DNA of 64,000 bases from Hevea brasiliensis (taxonomy: Eukaryota > Streptophyta > Magnoliopsida > Malpighiales > Euphorbiaceae): contig NC_079495.1 of assembly GCF_030052815.1 (NCBI RefSeq), positions 111,688,584 to 111,752,583 of the forward strand, in the 5' to 3' direction. Within the stretch, counting starts at the first letter, position 1. Each line of letters begins with the position of its first letter. Shown piece by piece: positions 12,601-25,055 of the stretch. Position numbers and translations under genes: made by a program. A model generated the notes under the pieces. That model was not told the origin of the DNA and ran no database searches. It saw only the letters and a list, made by a program, of their open reading frames with translations.

Positions 12601-13735
12601 TGTGTTTTTGCTTTCTTTCTTTTTATTTGTTTAGCTTTCATGCAATGTTCACTCTCTTTACTCTCGTCATGGGGGGCCATTTGGTATTTGGATTCTCTCC
12701 TTTTTGGATTTCAACCTTCCATCTCTCTCTCTTTTTTTTTTTTTTATTATTCATAATTTTTGTTAAAATTTTCTTCTAAATAAATTAATTTGTGGTAAAA
12801 TTGGTGGCTCACATTGTAGCATTCGGCCCAAAATGCAGCAGAAAATCGGGTCATTCAGGCCCATTTAGGATTCTAACCGGGCCTGAGCATGGAAAAGTTT
12901 CATTTCAAGACTGTTTCGCTGCAAAATGCCAGATGAGTTCGAAATTTGGCGGGACGGATTTGGAACAATATAAAAAACCTTTTAGGAAATGATATATTGA
13001 AGTGAAGTTATGCATGCATTAAATTTTAATTTCAATTAAAATTAAAAAATATAAAAATATATTTTTTAAATATTTATCGAGATAATTTTTTCTTATTAAT
13101 AACTTCTATCGTGTTTATCGGTTGCATCGAATAATACATCGATTTGATTAACTAAACTTATGTTTTTGATAATGTGGCCAAAACTTCTTTGTGATTAGAT
13201 AAAATTGGCATCCCTAGCTTTAAGTTAAGAAAAGTTAAAATCTTTGGTATAGTTGCGCCAACTTTGCAATAAGGATGACAGAATTTCCATACTTGTGTTA
13301 AAATGGTTGGAGGGTGTCTCCCCCTATCTCTAGTTCTCCATGGCCAAGAAAGGCAATGATTTTCCTACACTGCACTGAAACATCCACACATTTTGCTCTC
13401 TTATGGGGAGGCCACATCTCAAAGCCTCCAACCAATTCTCCTTCTTTTTCTCCGAGAGGTCTAATTCAAACATGGCAAAAAGTCTCTCATTTTCTTTGAC
13501 CCCCCCAAAAAATAATATGGCTTCTTTCAAACAAAAATTTTCTTCTTTGCCTGAATCCTTTCTCCTTTAGGGTCCTTCAATAGAATTGAAGGACCCTTTT
13601 CTCTACCCATCTCTCTCTCCTTCCCTTCTCAAGCTTTCCCTTTGTTCTTCCTTTTTCATATTTTTTTTATAAGGCAAAGCCACATTTTTTCACCTCTGCA
13701 TAATATTATTTGTTTTCTTCAACAAGGATCAAGAA
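12601..13735 (+). promoter_or_regulatory. Intergenic region and probable promoter/5'UTR of the RLCK-VII gene
   Basis: The first half shows nothing recognisable. From about 13550 the plus strand becomes pyrimidine-rich (13600-13660, tctctctccttcccttctc), as in many plant promoters and leaders, followed by a TATAAGG at about 13669. A perfect 12-bp inverted repeat lies at 13570-13596. The exact transcription start cannot be fixed. Confidence 0.4.
13570..13596. repeat. Perfect 12-bp inverted repeat (hairpin)
   Basis: gggtccttcaat, loop aga, attgaaggaccc. It lies about 140 bp upstream of the kinase start codon, in the presumed promoter or 5' leader. The arms contain GGTCC/GGACC cores. It could form a stem in RNA or a dimeric protein site; neither is shown. 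Confidence 0.8.
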
Positions 13736-16626
13736 ATGAATTGCTTTTCGTGCTTCCAGTCACAGAAAAGCAGGAAATCGCTTACCAAGAGAGAGCATGG
13801 ATCCTCTACTAGCAGTAAAGATAGAGAAGTCACGGAGACCAACTTCCCTGGTATGTTGTTACCTTTCATATTTGCTTAATTTTCACCCCTACCTTGGTTC
13901 TTGCATTTTTTTTTTTTGGTTGTTGCTTCTTTTTAACACATCAAATATGCAAGGAAGGAAGTTCATTCCGTAGGAGACAGCCCTATTTGTGGGCTAAAGG
14001 CCTATGCAACATTGCCCTACGGAAATTTTTTGTATTGATACTTTATATCATCTATATTCCTTTGTTTTGCAGATTTTTAAAGATATAGAAGAGGGTCCAA
14101 AGTCCTCTCAATGCACAGAATGGGATGGGCTAAGCCTAAGAACAGAGCATATAACATTCTCTATAAAGATTTCTTTCAACTTCATTTTCCAATTTTTATT
14201 GGAAACCAAGTTAATTGGTCCATTTTAAATGAAAAATGATTTAAATGCCATGTTTTTAACATTTCTTCCTAGAAAATGTATAAAATGTATTCTTGGAATG
14301 GCAACTTCCTTGAAGTCAATTTCCTTCTCTTGTTTCTCCCTGACTTATTTTATTTGGATTGATATGAAAACATAACAACCATTCTTTGATCTTGAAAAAT
14401 TTTCAGAACAGAAAACACAATTCCGTCAACTATTACACAAGTTAATTCGAATGCGAATTCACAGTGAAATGTCCATTGCTGCAACTGGAACCTGAATCAT
14501 CATTGTGTTTTTCTTTGTGCAGAGACTAAGAAGCAAAAACCAGGAGATGAAGTAAGAAAAGAGGAAGCTAACCGAGTTGATGAAGAAAATATTGCAGCAC
14601 AAGCATTCACCTTCCGCGAGATAGCGGCTGCAACAAAGAACTTCCGTCAAGAATGCCTGTTGGGCGAAGGTGGAATTGGAAGAGTTTTTAAAGGGACACT
14701 AGCTTCAACTGGGCAGGTTACAGAATATTTTCAACTTCCTCCAAGCTTATTTTATTCTTTAGTGTGCCTTCTTCTTTATAATAAATTGATTATTGGAAAC
14801 TTATATTTGATCATAGTTCTTTTTTGCTTAGGTAGTGGCTGTAAAGCAACTTGACAGGAGTGGGCTGCAAGAGAACAAGGAATTCCTTGTTGAGGTTATG
14901 ATGCTAAGTCTTCTACACGATCCAAATCTTGTCGATCTTGTTGGATATTGTGCTGATGGGGATCAGAGACTTTTGGTGTATGAGTTCATTAAAGGAGGTT
15001 CTTTACAAGATCATCTCACTGGTAATCTTTTGCCAGTTCTTTGAGCTAGAGTTATTTATACTTTAAGCAGTATTATTTATCTTGTTTTGTTAAGTTTGTA
15101 ATTGTGGAAAATCCTTGGTGCAGCGAGTCAGTGCTGCATTAATTACAGAAAATGAATGCACAGCTATAGAAATTGAATAAGTTGTTAAAATGTGATTACA
15201 GAATGTGAGTGAACAAAATATAATTATAAAACTTGAATGAACTAAATACAGAATGTGAATAATGAAAAACAGAAAGTGAATGACTCATATGAAAAATTCT
15301 GTAATAAAAAAAAATTGTTTTACTACAATATTATTTATCGTAGTGAGTCATTATACCTAGCTGAACTCTTTCTTTTTGTGTTTGTACAAAATAGATAGTA
15401 TGCCGTAAGTCACTTGATTTATTTGCAGATGTATCACCAGATAAAAAGCCACTGGATTGGTTTACCAGAATCAAAATAGCGTTTGGTGCTGCTAAAGGTC
15501 TAGAGTACCTGCATGACAAGGCCAATCCTCCTGTTATATTTGGCGATTTGAAACCCACAAACATCTTGTTGGATGAAGATCTGATACCAAAGCTATCAGA
15601 TTTTGGACTTGTTAAGCTTGGCCCTTCTGGGGACAACATGCATGGACCATCAAGGTTGATGGGAACCTATGGTTACAGTGCTCCAGAATATGCGAGAGGA
15701 GGTGAATTGACAATAAAATCAGATGTATACAGTTTTGGAGTTATTTTACTAGAGCTCATCACTGGAAGAAGAGCCATAGACACTACAAAACCAAATGACG
15801 AGCAAAATCTAGTTGCTTGGGTAGGTAATGTGATTTTAATTGTTGTGTTTATGTTTGAAATGAAGGTTAGAGAACATTTTCATTAACAAAATGTTATAAT
15901 CCTTTAAACTGTCCATAATAGTATCTATCTTTTTTTTGTATGCTTGTCATCAAACAGGCACAACCCATGTTCCGGGACCCAAAAAGGTTTCCTGATATGG
16001 CAGATCCAGTTCTTAACAAGCAATTTCCAGAAAAAGATTTGAATCAGGCAGTTGCAATAGCAGCAATGTGCCTGCAAGAGGAATCAGCAGCCCGTCCATT
16101 GATGAGTGATGTTGTAACAGCTTTAAGTTTCCTTTCAGTAGCTAAAGATGAAAGCATCCCTTCTCCTCCACCCCCCTCAACCCCACCTTCAGAGGAAGTC
16201 ATTACTCATGACCAACAGAAACATGAAGCTGGTGATAGTTCAGAATCAAGTGATGAGGATAGCAACAGTGATGATAATAATAATAATAATAAAAATAATC
16301 AAGTTAGCAGAAAATGGAGCAAGAACAGCAGGAGATCAATGGATGATAATGGTTCTTCAAGCCATAAGAGCAGCAAGAGAATGCGGGACAGAGATGCTTC
16401 TCTAAGCAGGAAGAATGGCAGTGGATCAAGTTGTGGAAGTTTTTCTTCAAGTCACAACAGCAGCAGGGAGTCACAATATCTTAATGTCTCTTTAAGCCGC
16501 AATAGCAGCAGGGGATCTAAGGAGGGAAGTGTTTCTTCAGGCGAGAAAAGCAGCAGCAACATTGATTCACCTGATGGAACCGAATCATTAAGTCAAAGGA
16601 GCAGTGTTTCTGGTGATGATTGTTAG
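13736..16626 (+). CDS. Receptor-like cytoplasmic kinase, subfamily VII (PBS1/PBL-like), non-RD
   Basis: Probable Ser/Thr kinase acting below cell-surface receptors. Exons: 13736-13850, 14523-14716, 14832-15021, 15429-15820 and 15958-16626, summing to 1560 nt (519 aa). The N-terminus [10 protein letters not shown] has Cys3 and Cys6 for possible palmitoylation but no Gly2, so no N-myristoylation. The kinase domain has a P-loop [11 protein letters not shown] (about 86-97), VAVK with Lys108, and DFG at 224-226. The catalytic loop reads [10 protein letters not shown], with Gly205 where the family has Arg, so this is a non-RD kinase that keeps Asp206, Lys208 and Asn211. The activation segment is also unusual ([18 protein letters not shown]). 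C-terminal conservation ([17 protein letters not shown], later [15 protein letters not shown]) places it near PBL24-27. A Ser/Asn-rich tail of about 150 aa follows, containing an (AAT)n-coded Asn run. Confidence 0.93.
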
Positions 16627-16979
16627 CATTACTAAATGGAAATTTTCTTTTTAGATCAGACCAACAGAAGGAAATCAGAAGATGAAGTTTGTATTCATCA
16701 AGAAGATCTTAATCTGATCACCAGCATCATTTTGCACACATAATTTGTCATTGCTAGCATAATTCTTAGTTGGGGTGATGAAGGAAAAATACTGTTCTTT
16801 TTTTGTTGTGGGAAAGGCTACAGGCAAACGATGTATTTCTTTTAAGATCCTCTTCTCTTAGCTTGTTGTGTCTCCAAACATTTTTTGTGATCTTAATTTG
16901 TTCAGTATGCATTAAATATAACAAACTCTGTTCATATTCAACTGCAGATAGGATTGCTTTCCATTTAGCTATCAATGCC

Positions 16980-17048
<69 letters not shown>

Positions 17049-18914
17049 GGTGACCCAGAAGCATCCCACATTTGTGGGCTCTGAGGAGGTTCATGCATGT
17101 AGGCAGCCTTACCCTTGCTTTGCACAACGGCTGTTTTCATGGCTGGAAAATTTATCATCATGTATTTGTATGTAAAAAATTTATCATTCAGTATTAGATC
17201 ACATGAAAAATCCTGAATACGTACATCCAGACTTTGCATTAGGGTTTATTTGTTCAAAGATAAGATATTTCACATTTGTATATGTTTCCTTTATATACCT
17301 ATTGTATTCTATAACAGAAACCTATATTTTTTTGGGGAAGGAAGATGACAGCAGGCAAGACAAGGAAACTGCAAACCTGACAGACCACTGCAGTAGAATT
17401 AAGTTGCTTTGCTTTGTCTACTGCGTTAAGATCAGACATGAGCACTGTTCGAAAACGATAAGGTAATCTAATTATTCCTGAACAGATATTGTATCAATAA
17501 TTCCAACAGAAATAATCTCTTGAAGCACAGCTGTGAAGTATTTTGGGGATATAAAATGTAGCCGCAAAAAATATAACCTGGCAAAACCAATCTATATTAT
17601 TAAAATATAGAGCATTGTCAATTTCATTTCAGTTCTTGTTTCTGGTTGGATGGTGTGCCCTCTGAATTTATATCTTTTGCAACTCCATTATTTCTTTGTG
17701 TTGGGAATTTTTCTGGTTTGATGATTTCTTTTGGGTTCTGGAGATCTCACAGCCATGGAGTCACTCTAATACCACTAAGATAAAGCTCATTGGGTGGTTT
17801 GGTACTTTCTGTGTGTATTGTAAATTCATCTTTCTATATTTAGAAACAAGTGCCACCAGATGCATGACAAATGCAGCCTTAATATAGACCAGAACAGGCC
17901 TAATATTCTGATAGTATCTTACATATTAAAACCAAAAGTATGGTCCGAAATTCCATAAAAACCCATGTTTTTGTGATTCTTTGGTGCTCGATCTGTCCAT
18001 AATGAACAAGGGTTTGAATCGATAGTACATTATGAACAAATATTAGATTGTCAAGAACAAGACGAGTAAAAGGAATTGTCACCATCCAGTGAAAATTTTC
18101 TATTACTGTAATATGACAAAAAACCTTAATTGTCATGAATTATTAGTTCTATTTAATATTATTTTATTTTTGGGACAAAAGCCTTATGCCTCCAAAATCT
18201 AAAACTTTATGCAATTTTTTTTTTCTTAAAATTTCAATTCTGACCAAGCATTTTATTTTTTGTAGTAATTCTGGTAGGCTAAATTTGCAACAAAACTTAA
18301 AAATTTGGCCAAAATTAAAGTTAGATGATCCGTCTATTGGTTTGGTTTAAGAAACAGAATCATGTTGGACGGTTCTTGGATTCATATTTTTTTAAAAAAG
18401 GAAAATTAATTAATTAATTAATTAAAATACTTAAAATTACTACTATAATATGTTTATAATGAGGTTGACAGATGCATGTCTGCCAACTGGAGAAAAGGAC
18501 TGAATTCAAAATGAAATATATTTTATACATATATAATTTATAATAAATTGATATAAAGAAAAAGTCAAGAAGAGCTAGCCTATTACCTTGACATAAATGA
18601 GATATCTGAAGCTATAATTATAAGGTTTCAAAGAGTTAAATGATGGAGAAATTGCAGTTCCCTCCAAGAGCTAACAGACACAAGAAGATCATTTCAAATG
18701 TTTCACCGTATGCAGCCCAATGTTCCCCTTTCAACACTCGTTCTCTCCTATGCCCTCTCTGTTTTTTCTGTTAACATATTAAGCCAAGAAAATAAAAATG
18801 GAATCTGAAAAAATCACTATTAAAATGTTATTGCAAACTCTTATTGGTTTCTAATTGTATGATTCTTCCATTTCTTTGCTTTAGATTCCTGGGAAATAAA
18901 AAGAAAGGAAAGAA
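16627..18914. other. Intergenic region between the two kinase genes
   Basis: Begins with the 3' untranslated region of the RLCK-VII gene and contains a long (AT)n microsatellite at about 16983-17044. Reading frames over that tract are repeat artefacts. The 3' end (from about 18640) is probably promoter and 5' leader of the USP-kinase gene. No other gene recognised. Confidence 0.55.
16983..17044. repeat. (AT)n microsatellite
   Basis: About 30 uninterrupted AT dinucleotides. Likely length-polymorphic. Confidence 0.95.
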
Positions 18915-19740
18915 ATGGATAGTGAGGTGATAATTGTAGCAGTTGATGCTAGTAAAGAAATCACAGATTATGCTCTAGAATGGGCAGTTCGAAATGTAAC
19001 CAAAGCTATGGATTCTTTAACCATACTTGCAGTGCTTCCATGTCATGGACGTCCTCCATCTTCTGCAAATGGGACTAACCACTTGCTTTCTTGTAGGGTT
19101 GGTTTTTTTTTTTTGAATAAAATGGTGATGATGGGCCTCAGCTTCTGATATAAATTTTTGCTCGCTCATTTTTAGGCCTGCTAAGGAAATGGGGTTGTGG
19201 GGATAAGGACAAGGTGAAGAATGCATCGGATGATAATGGCCTTGATAAAACAGCTCAACAGGATTCATTCCGGAGAATAAACAACGTTTGTATGCAGATG
19301 ATGCGGCAACTGTGTTCAGTCCACAGTAAGCAAGTAAAAAAATCTTGTGTACTTTTTTTTTTTTGGTTTCATTACATAGTTAGGATTCTGATCACCTGTT
19401 CATAATTTCTTGTGGGCAATATATAGATTCATACTCAAGTGAAAATTGTAGCTGATGCGCAGCAGGGATCAGTGGCCACAGAAGCCAGAGAGCTGGAGGC
19501 AAACTGGGTAATCTTAGATAGGTCAGATTATAAGCATTTTCCCTCTTTCCTTCACAATACTAATTCATGTTCTTTTACCTTTAACTGAATGACAAAAATG
19601 GAAGAGATGGGCACCACTTTATAAAGATTTCTGTAAATAGGGAATAAGACGGAATGAAAACTTTCATAATCAAGAGAGATTATGATTTGGTCAAGAGATC
19701 AGATTGCTGCTTCGCTGCCACTATCTTTTTACTGATACCA

Positions 19741-19784
<44 letters not shown>

Positions 19785-22545
19785 CTCCAAATAATGGATT
19801 TCTTCAAATTGCAGATGCTTGAAGAAAGAAGGTGATTTCTGCCTGAAACAATTGACTTGCAATATTGTAATCATAGACCATGCCATTCCAAAACTTCTTA
19901 GAGCAGTTAACCCTCTAGCTGGGAACAGACTTAGTGTGAGTACAGATCAAAGTGATAAGCTTGGAATGCTACCTAGTAGCACTGGCAATCACAATAGTAC
20001 AACGACTCGAAGTAATCTTGGCATCGAAAGTACAACCTTTCATACAGAATCATTGTCAAGCCCAGGAAAGGAGCAGTTCAACAAGGCTAGTAGTCCTTCT
20101 ACCATCAAGTCCAGATCCCACACCCCCATTTTTCATTTAAATTCCGATTATTTCCATCAAGAAGTTCAAGTGCAAACAATATTTAGCCCCTCTCCTTCTT
20201 ATAGTAAATCAGACTTGGCATCAAGTTTTAAGATTGGTGACCCCTTGGATGGGAAAATAAAGAACTATAGTGGCCATTTGAAGACTAAATTTGGTAAGAA
20301 AAGTTTTGCATCCTATTCTTAATTCACTTTGTTTAATCCATAGGGGTGATTACAATATTTTAGATACTGTGAAACAGATATGCAAACAGTTAACGGTATA
20401 AAAGCGACACAGATAGTATCAGTTCCAACTAGAAGATCAGCAGACTCACCACGCTTGTTGAGAAAGCCTGAAAGCCCAAATCAGCTCACTAGCAGAAAGT
20501 ATTGCATGATTAGTCCTGGAGAAGAAAACCCTGCATCCCCATCTTCACCAACCTTTCAACGAACCTCAAGTATCAGGAAGGCTATGTCCCTTTCTATTAA
20601 GCATCCACCAAAACCCCCACCTCTTTGTTCCATTTGCAAGCACAAGGCACCCATTTTTGGCAAGGCAACGAGAAAGTTCAGTTACAGAGAGATAGAAAGT
20701 GCAACTGATGGATTCTCAAGTGATAATCTCTTGGCGGATGGTGGATATGGTTTAGTATACAAAGGAATATTGCCTGATGGACAAGTTGTTGCAGTGAAGC
20801 AGCACAAGACAATAAGTGCACAAGGAGCATCAGAATTTTGTTCAGAAGTTGAAATATTGAGCTGTGCACAGCACAGGAATTTGGTGATGTTGGTGGGATA
20901 CTGCATTGAAATAGAATGGCTTCTCATTTATGAATTCGCTTGCAATGGTTCCTTAGATAAGCATTTGTATGGTAAGTTGAATAAAGATGCATTCACATGC
21001 AATATTTTTCATTAGTTTTTATTTATCAAATTATATAATCAAAATTGCTGTTAATATACACAGGAACTGAGACAAATAAGGTTATGGCTTGGCATAAAAG
21101 AATGAAGGTTGCAAAAGGTGCTGCTAGAGGTCTGAGATATCTTCATGAAGATTGCCGAGTGGGATGCATTGTACATAGAGATTTCAGACCCAACAATATC
21201 CTCCTTACACATGACTTTGAACCTATGGTCAGTCCATTTCTATCATTAAAAGAATATCTTCATCTAGGACATCTATTTTCCACGAAGAAACACCATTTGT
21301 TTCTGTATCAAAGGATTTTAAACTACTTGATCCTAATAGTATGTGTAGTCCAAATAGGTGGGAGATTTTGGTCTTGCAAGACGGCAAGTAGATGGCCAGT
21401 CAGCTGAGGAAACACGAGTTATTGGCGCTTTTGGGTACTAAAATTCTCAGATTCTATTCCAGATATTCGATCATATATCCTATCCTAAAGATATTATGCA
21501 GTAGATTTTGTGCAAAAGTTTGTAATTTTCTTCTTCCTTTGATCATGCATTTGTAGGTATTTAGCACCTGAGTACACACAATCTGGGCTTATAACAGAGA
21601 AAACTGATGTATATGCATTTGGGGTTGTTTTGTTGGAGCTTTTGTCTGGCCTTAAAGCAACTGAATTTTCAAGAATTACAGGACAACAATTTGTACAAGA
21701 ATGGGTAAGTGAAAAGATCAGTTAGGATAATAGCAATATTTTCCAGTTGCCTAATAGTTTTCTTAAATTTAATGGTTCTAGTCATATTTCATCGTTTATT
21801 TAGCATTTAAAAGTTGAGATATGGAGGGTTATTTGGTTTAGACTCTACTGTCCAGTATCCATAATAAGCAGTATGCTTTTCTAACCGTTTAGTTGAATCT
21901 GCATACTGCAGGGTTGTCCATTGCTCGAGAGGAAGATGATTGATGAGATTATAGATCCTCGACTAAAGCAAAATTATGAGGAAAAAGAAGTACAATGTAT
22001 GATGCATGCTGCCAGCTTATGTATCTCACCAAACCCAGAAAAAAGACCAAGAATGTCCAAGGTTCTTTGTAATCCACAAACTTAAGTAATTACATTACTG
22101 GATATTTTATGTTTCCTTTGCCTCGCTTCCTTCCCTTTAACCATCTTATAGCGTTCTATATTGAATGCTGCAGGTATTGAAAATATTGGAAGGAGATATT
22201 CCCACTGACCTGGCTTGTAATTATGGACAATACCCCACTAGTTACTTGAAGCAATATACAAATAACATCTATGGTACAGAGACAGAGAGTCCAATGATTC
22301 CATCACTTCATCATAGCCCTTCTTCCCTTCTAATGCAACCAATGCATGACATGAACCTAAGCCCATCCAGAAAAAGTGTGGACAGAAACAATGGCACATT
22401 CAAGGCATTGGCACCATTTAAAGAACATAGAATGGTGAGGGGCGTTCACGAATGGAAACAACCTGAATCAAACATCAGTGGGGAATATCAAGCATATTTA
22501 CAAGGGTCACTAGCCAAATTTATTCAGAAGCTTAATCAACATTGA
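18915..22545 (+). CDS. USP-domain plus protein kinase (SELMODRAFT_444075-like 'inactive kinase' family)
   Basis: Cytoplasmic kinase-like protein with an N-terminal universal-stress-protein (adenine nucleotide alpha-hydrolase-like) domain. Ten exons: 18915-19092, 19176-19333, 19427-19521, 19815-20293, 20378-20971, 21064-21227, 21358-21434, 21557-21704, 21912-22061 and 22174-22545, total 2415 nt (804 aa). The USP part ([20 protein letters not shown] to the INC-like [10 protein letters not shown]) spans about 1-150. A Ser-rich linker follows, with the family's CSICKHKAP motif (about 387-395). The kinase domain has an altered P-loop [16 protein letters not shown] (Lys444), HRD at 539-541 in HRDFRPNN (Arg where the catalytic-loop Lys usually sits), DFG kept, and [12 protein letters not shown]. 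Related proteins are annotated as inactive kinases. Activity here is uncertain. Confidence 0.92.
19744..19780. repeat. (CT)n microsatellite
   Basis: Pure CT run in the third intron of the USP-kinase gene, ending about 34 bases before the acceptor, where it overlaps the pyrimidine-rich zone. Length variation could affect splicing. Confidence 0.95.
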
Positions 22546-23174
22546 AAAACTATGAGGTTTTTGCAAGTAAAGTTTTCTTTTTGTATTTTCTTTCCATTTT
22601 CACCAGGCCGGGTAACTGGACATGATGTACATGCCTAAATACTCTCTCAGAAGAACACTGCAAGAAATTTCCTCTTGAGAAAACAATGTTATTGAAATAA
22701 AATAACAGCTGAGAAGAAACCTTCATGTATAGGATCGTACACGTTTCCAGGTCTCTGACTGTGCTTTGAGAACATAGGCCTTTGTTCTTGGCGTATGTAA
22801 ATTTATTAATGATGGATGGAAGATAAAACTCAGAAACATCAACAGATTTTGTGTGCCTCACAAAAAAAAAGTTTAAATTCTGCTAACTTGTTTGTGATAA
22901 AAGGAAAGGTTACTGATAATTTCAAATGATTTCCTATGCAAATAGAAAAGAAAAAGAACATTATTATTTATAAAGCACCTTTTAAAATTTTGTTCTGCAA
23001 ACCAAACTGCATATAACATTGACATCAACAGTGGCATATTATAAGTACTCTTAAGATATGCTAATTTTGCAAAGATAGTCGTATCCAACCATCGTAATAT
23101 GATGATCATATTCTAGCTCAGTGAATGATCTGAGAGAAATGTAAAAAAATCTGAGATCTGCACCTTAAAAGAAG
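22546..23174. other. 3' flanks between convergent genes
   Basis: Contains the 3' untranslated regions of the USP-kinase (+) and PADRE (-) genes, which converge here. No other gene seen. Confidence 0.5.
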
Positions 23175-24038
23175 CTATGGAGACTTTGTTGGTTGAAACT
23201 TGATGATTTCTACTTTTATCTTTTCATCATCCCTATCATCCTCATATGGAAGAGCAAATTTTACCCTCAAACCGCGCGATTTAGCATTGTTATCCTTCTT
23301 GAAACAAGATTTCAATGGCTTGTACTCCTGAGAACTGTTAGGCTCCAACCCACTATCAACTTTTGGAAATGCAACCCCAACGCGTGCATCGGTAGAAGCA
23401 ATATCTAATGACAATGAAGATCTTGGCTCGCCAAAAGAATTAACTGGGGCTTGCTGCTTAGGTTCTTGGTGAACTTTGAAACCAAAACTTGCATGACAGA
23501 GATCAATTGGGAATGGTTTCTCAGGAAAATCATCAAAATGTTCAAGCTCATAGCGGGACTTGATTAATGATTCTTCACAGCAGTTTGGAACATGGAACTG
23601 CGCATTTCTAAGTACACACTTGGGGAAAATGATATCTTTAGGCCAGTCATCAATCTTGCAATCTACTTTAGTTCGTTTTGGCGACATATTAGGATCCTGT
23701 TGCTTCAGAAGCTGATGGAAGTACGGCACCTCAACTGAAGAGTCCAGCGAAACTAGTTGCAGGAGTAGGGGGTCTTGATACTGGCATCTGTTTCTCTGCA
23801 GCAAACGATGAATAGTGTGAAATGGAACAATGTAAAAAACACCTCCGGGCTTCAAAAGAGACTCAGGCCGGACCACAATCCAGGGAAACCTGAACACATC
23901 CGGCCGAGTAACGCAGTGTCTGGGGTTCTTTTTCATGACCTCATCAGCTCTTATTGGACACTGATGAACCTCTACAAAGCCTCCAGGGTGCACCAGCTTG
24001 AGGACACTACCATTCTTCAAATCTTTAACAAGTCTCAT
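23175..24038 (-). CDS. PADRE (DUF4228) domain protein
   Basis: Single-exon gene for a plant-specific PADRE protein, a family often induced by pathogens or stress; its biochemical role is unknown. The conserved core at the N-terminus reads NGSVLKLVHPGGFVEVHQCP, then PRHCVTRPDVF with PWIVVRPESLLKPGGVFYIV and HTIHRLL. The C-terminal half is variable; a basic C-terminal motif (PLKSCFKK, LRVKFALP) matches the pattern seen near the C-terminus in this family. I chose the Met at 24038 (287 aa) because the conserved core usually begins within about 10 residues of the start (MRLVKDLKNGS). An in-frame upstream ATG at 24206 would add 56 Ser-rich residues (343 aa) and cannot be excluded; a short upstream frame ends just before it. 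Confidence 0.85.
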   Translation of the reverse strand: MRLVKDLKNGSVLKLVHPGGFVEVHQCPIRADEVMKKNPRHCVTRPDVFRFPWIVVRPESLLKPGGVFYIVPFHTIHRLLQRNRCQYQDPLLLQLVSLDSSVEVPYFHQLLKQQDPNMSPKRTKVDCKIDDWPKDIIFPKCVLRNAQFHVPNCCEESLIKSRYELEHFDDFPEKPFPIDLCHASFGFKVHQEPKQQAPVNSFGEPRSSLSLDIASTDARVGVAFPKVDSGLEPNSSQEYKPLKSCFKKDNNAKSRGLRVKFALPYEDDRDDEKIKVEIIKFQPTKSP

Positions 24039-24206
24039 TAGCACTGCAAATGCTTGAGGAACAGAAGAAACAGAGAGGGGAAAGGCGTGGGAGACAGAAC
24101 AATTGCTTATATTCAAACTTTTAGCCAGAGTAGTGTTGGTAACAGACAATTTTAGCTGGTGATAATTCTTATGAAAAGGATCTTGGAGAAACATAGGAGT
24201 TCTCAT

Positions 24207-25055
24207 TCTATAATGTCGTGTTGTAACAATTGGATAACATCGAAGAATTTTTCACAAGAAACTAAGGAAATTTATCTAGGAAGAGGCCAAGTGGGCACTT
24301 TCTTTTGGCCATTTTTGCTTTCCTTGTTCAGATATTTTGTTTATATATACCTGGACCTTTTATAACCAAATACTTCTATTTAATTATTCATGGCATGAAA
24401 GAAGATTCAAGGATTTAAATTGTGTCACTTATTCATTCAAGGAATAGAAGAATCAGCAAATAATTCACATTATTGTTAGAATTGCTGTACATATTAAAAA
24501 TTAATTTAAAATTAAATATGAACTTTAAAATAATGAATAATTTTTTTAGATTTGAATACTCATTTAATAATTAACCATAATTTGGGAATCCTTAAACCTG
24601 GTTATTCATCATTATACTTGATGTCAACCTTCATTTCCATGTAAATTAAACTAGATACAAAAATATTAAAAGATATTATTACAGAATTCATATTCTTTTG
24701 GTTTTTTCTTTTTAATATTTTCAGAACAAACCAAGCAGGTGACTAACAATAAAGTTATCCTCCTGCTCAGAAAGGACTTTCAAATTATCCACTTCTCGTG
24801 TTGAAACTAGTGATCTGTTCCCAAGGCCATGAAAAATACACAGATCATTACAAGTCCAGTAAAATAATTTTCCAGATACTGCTAGCCTCTAGAGAGTATG
24901 AAGCAGACTACTACATCAACTAGTGGGTCTAATACCGATAAGGAAATCAGTTGGAACCTGTTTACAAAATGCTAAACTGCAAAACTGTACAGCAGACAGT
25001 GAATACATTTGAGAAAACTAGAGAAAAGAGTCTCGCTTACATAATCTCTTCAAAA
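24207..25055. other. PADRE promoter and 3' flank of the CHR4-like gene
   Basis: Both flanking genes are on the minus strand. The lower part is the PADRE leader and promoter, the upper part (about 24700-25055) probably the 3' untranslated region of the CHR4-like gene. No other gene seen. Confidence 0.5.
24338..24350 (-). promoter_or_regulatory. Candidate TATA box of the PADRE gene
   Basis: On the minus strand the sequence reads GTATATATAAAC. It lies about 135 bp upstream of the first in-frame ATG (24206), a plausible distance for a TATA box with a 100-nt leader. Inference from sequence and position only. Confidence 0.4.

Noticed and set aside
12585..12992. Short plus-strand frames in the intergenic region
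   Set aside because: No start context, domain or codon pattern that suggests a gene; T-rich or composition-driven.
16766..17239. Open frames on both strands across 16803-17239
   Set aside because: They depend on the (AT)n tract that reads as Tyr-Ile repeats, and lack family resemblance.
17980..18040. Possible tRNA T-loop (gggtttgaatcg)
   Set aside because: No matching acceptor stem, D-arm or anticodon arm around it; no tRNA gene was found in the window by eye.
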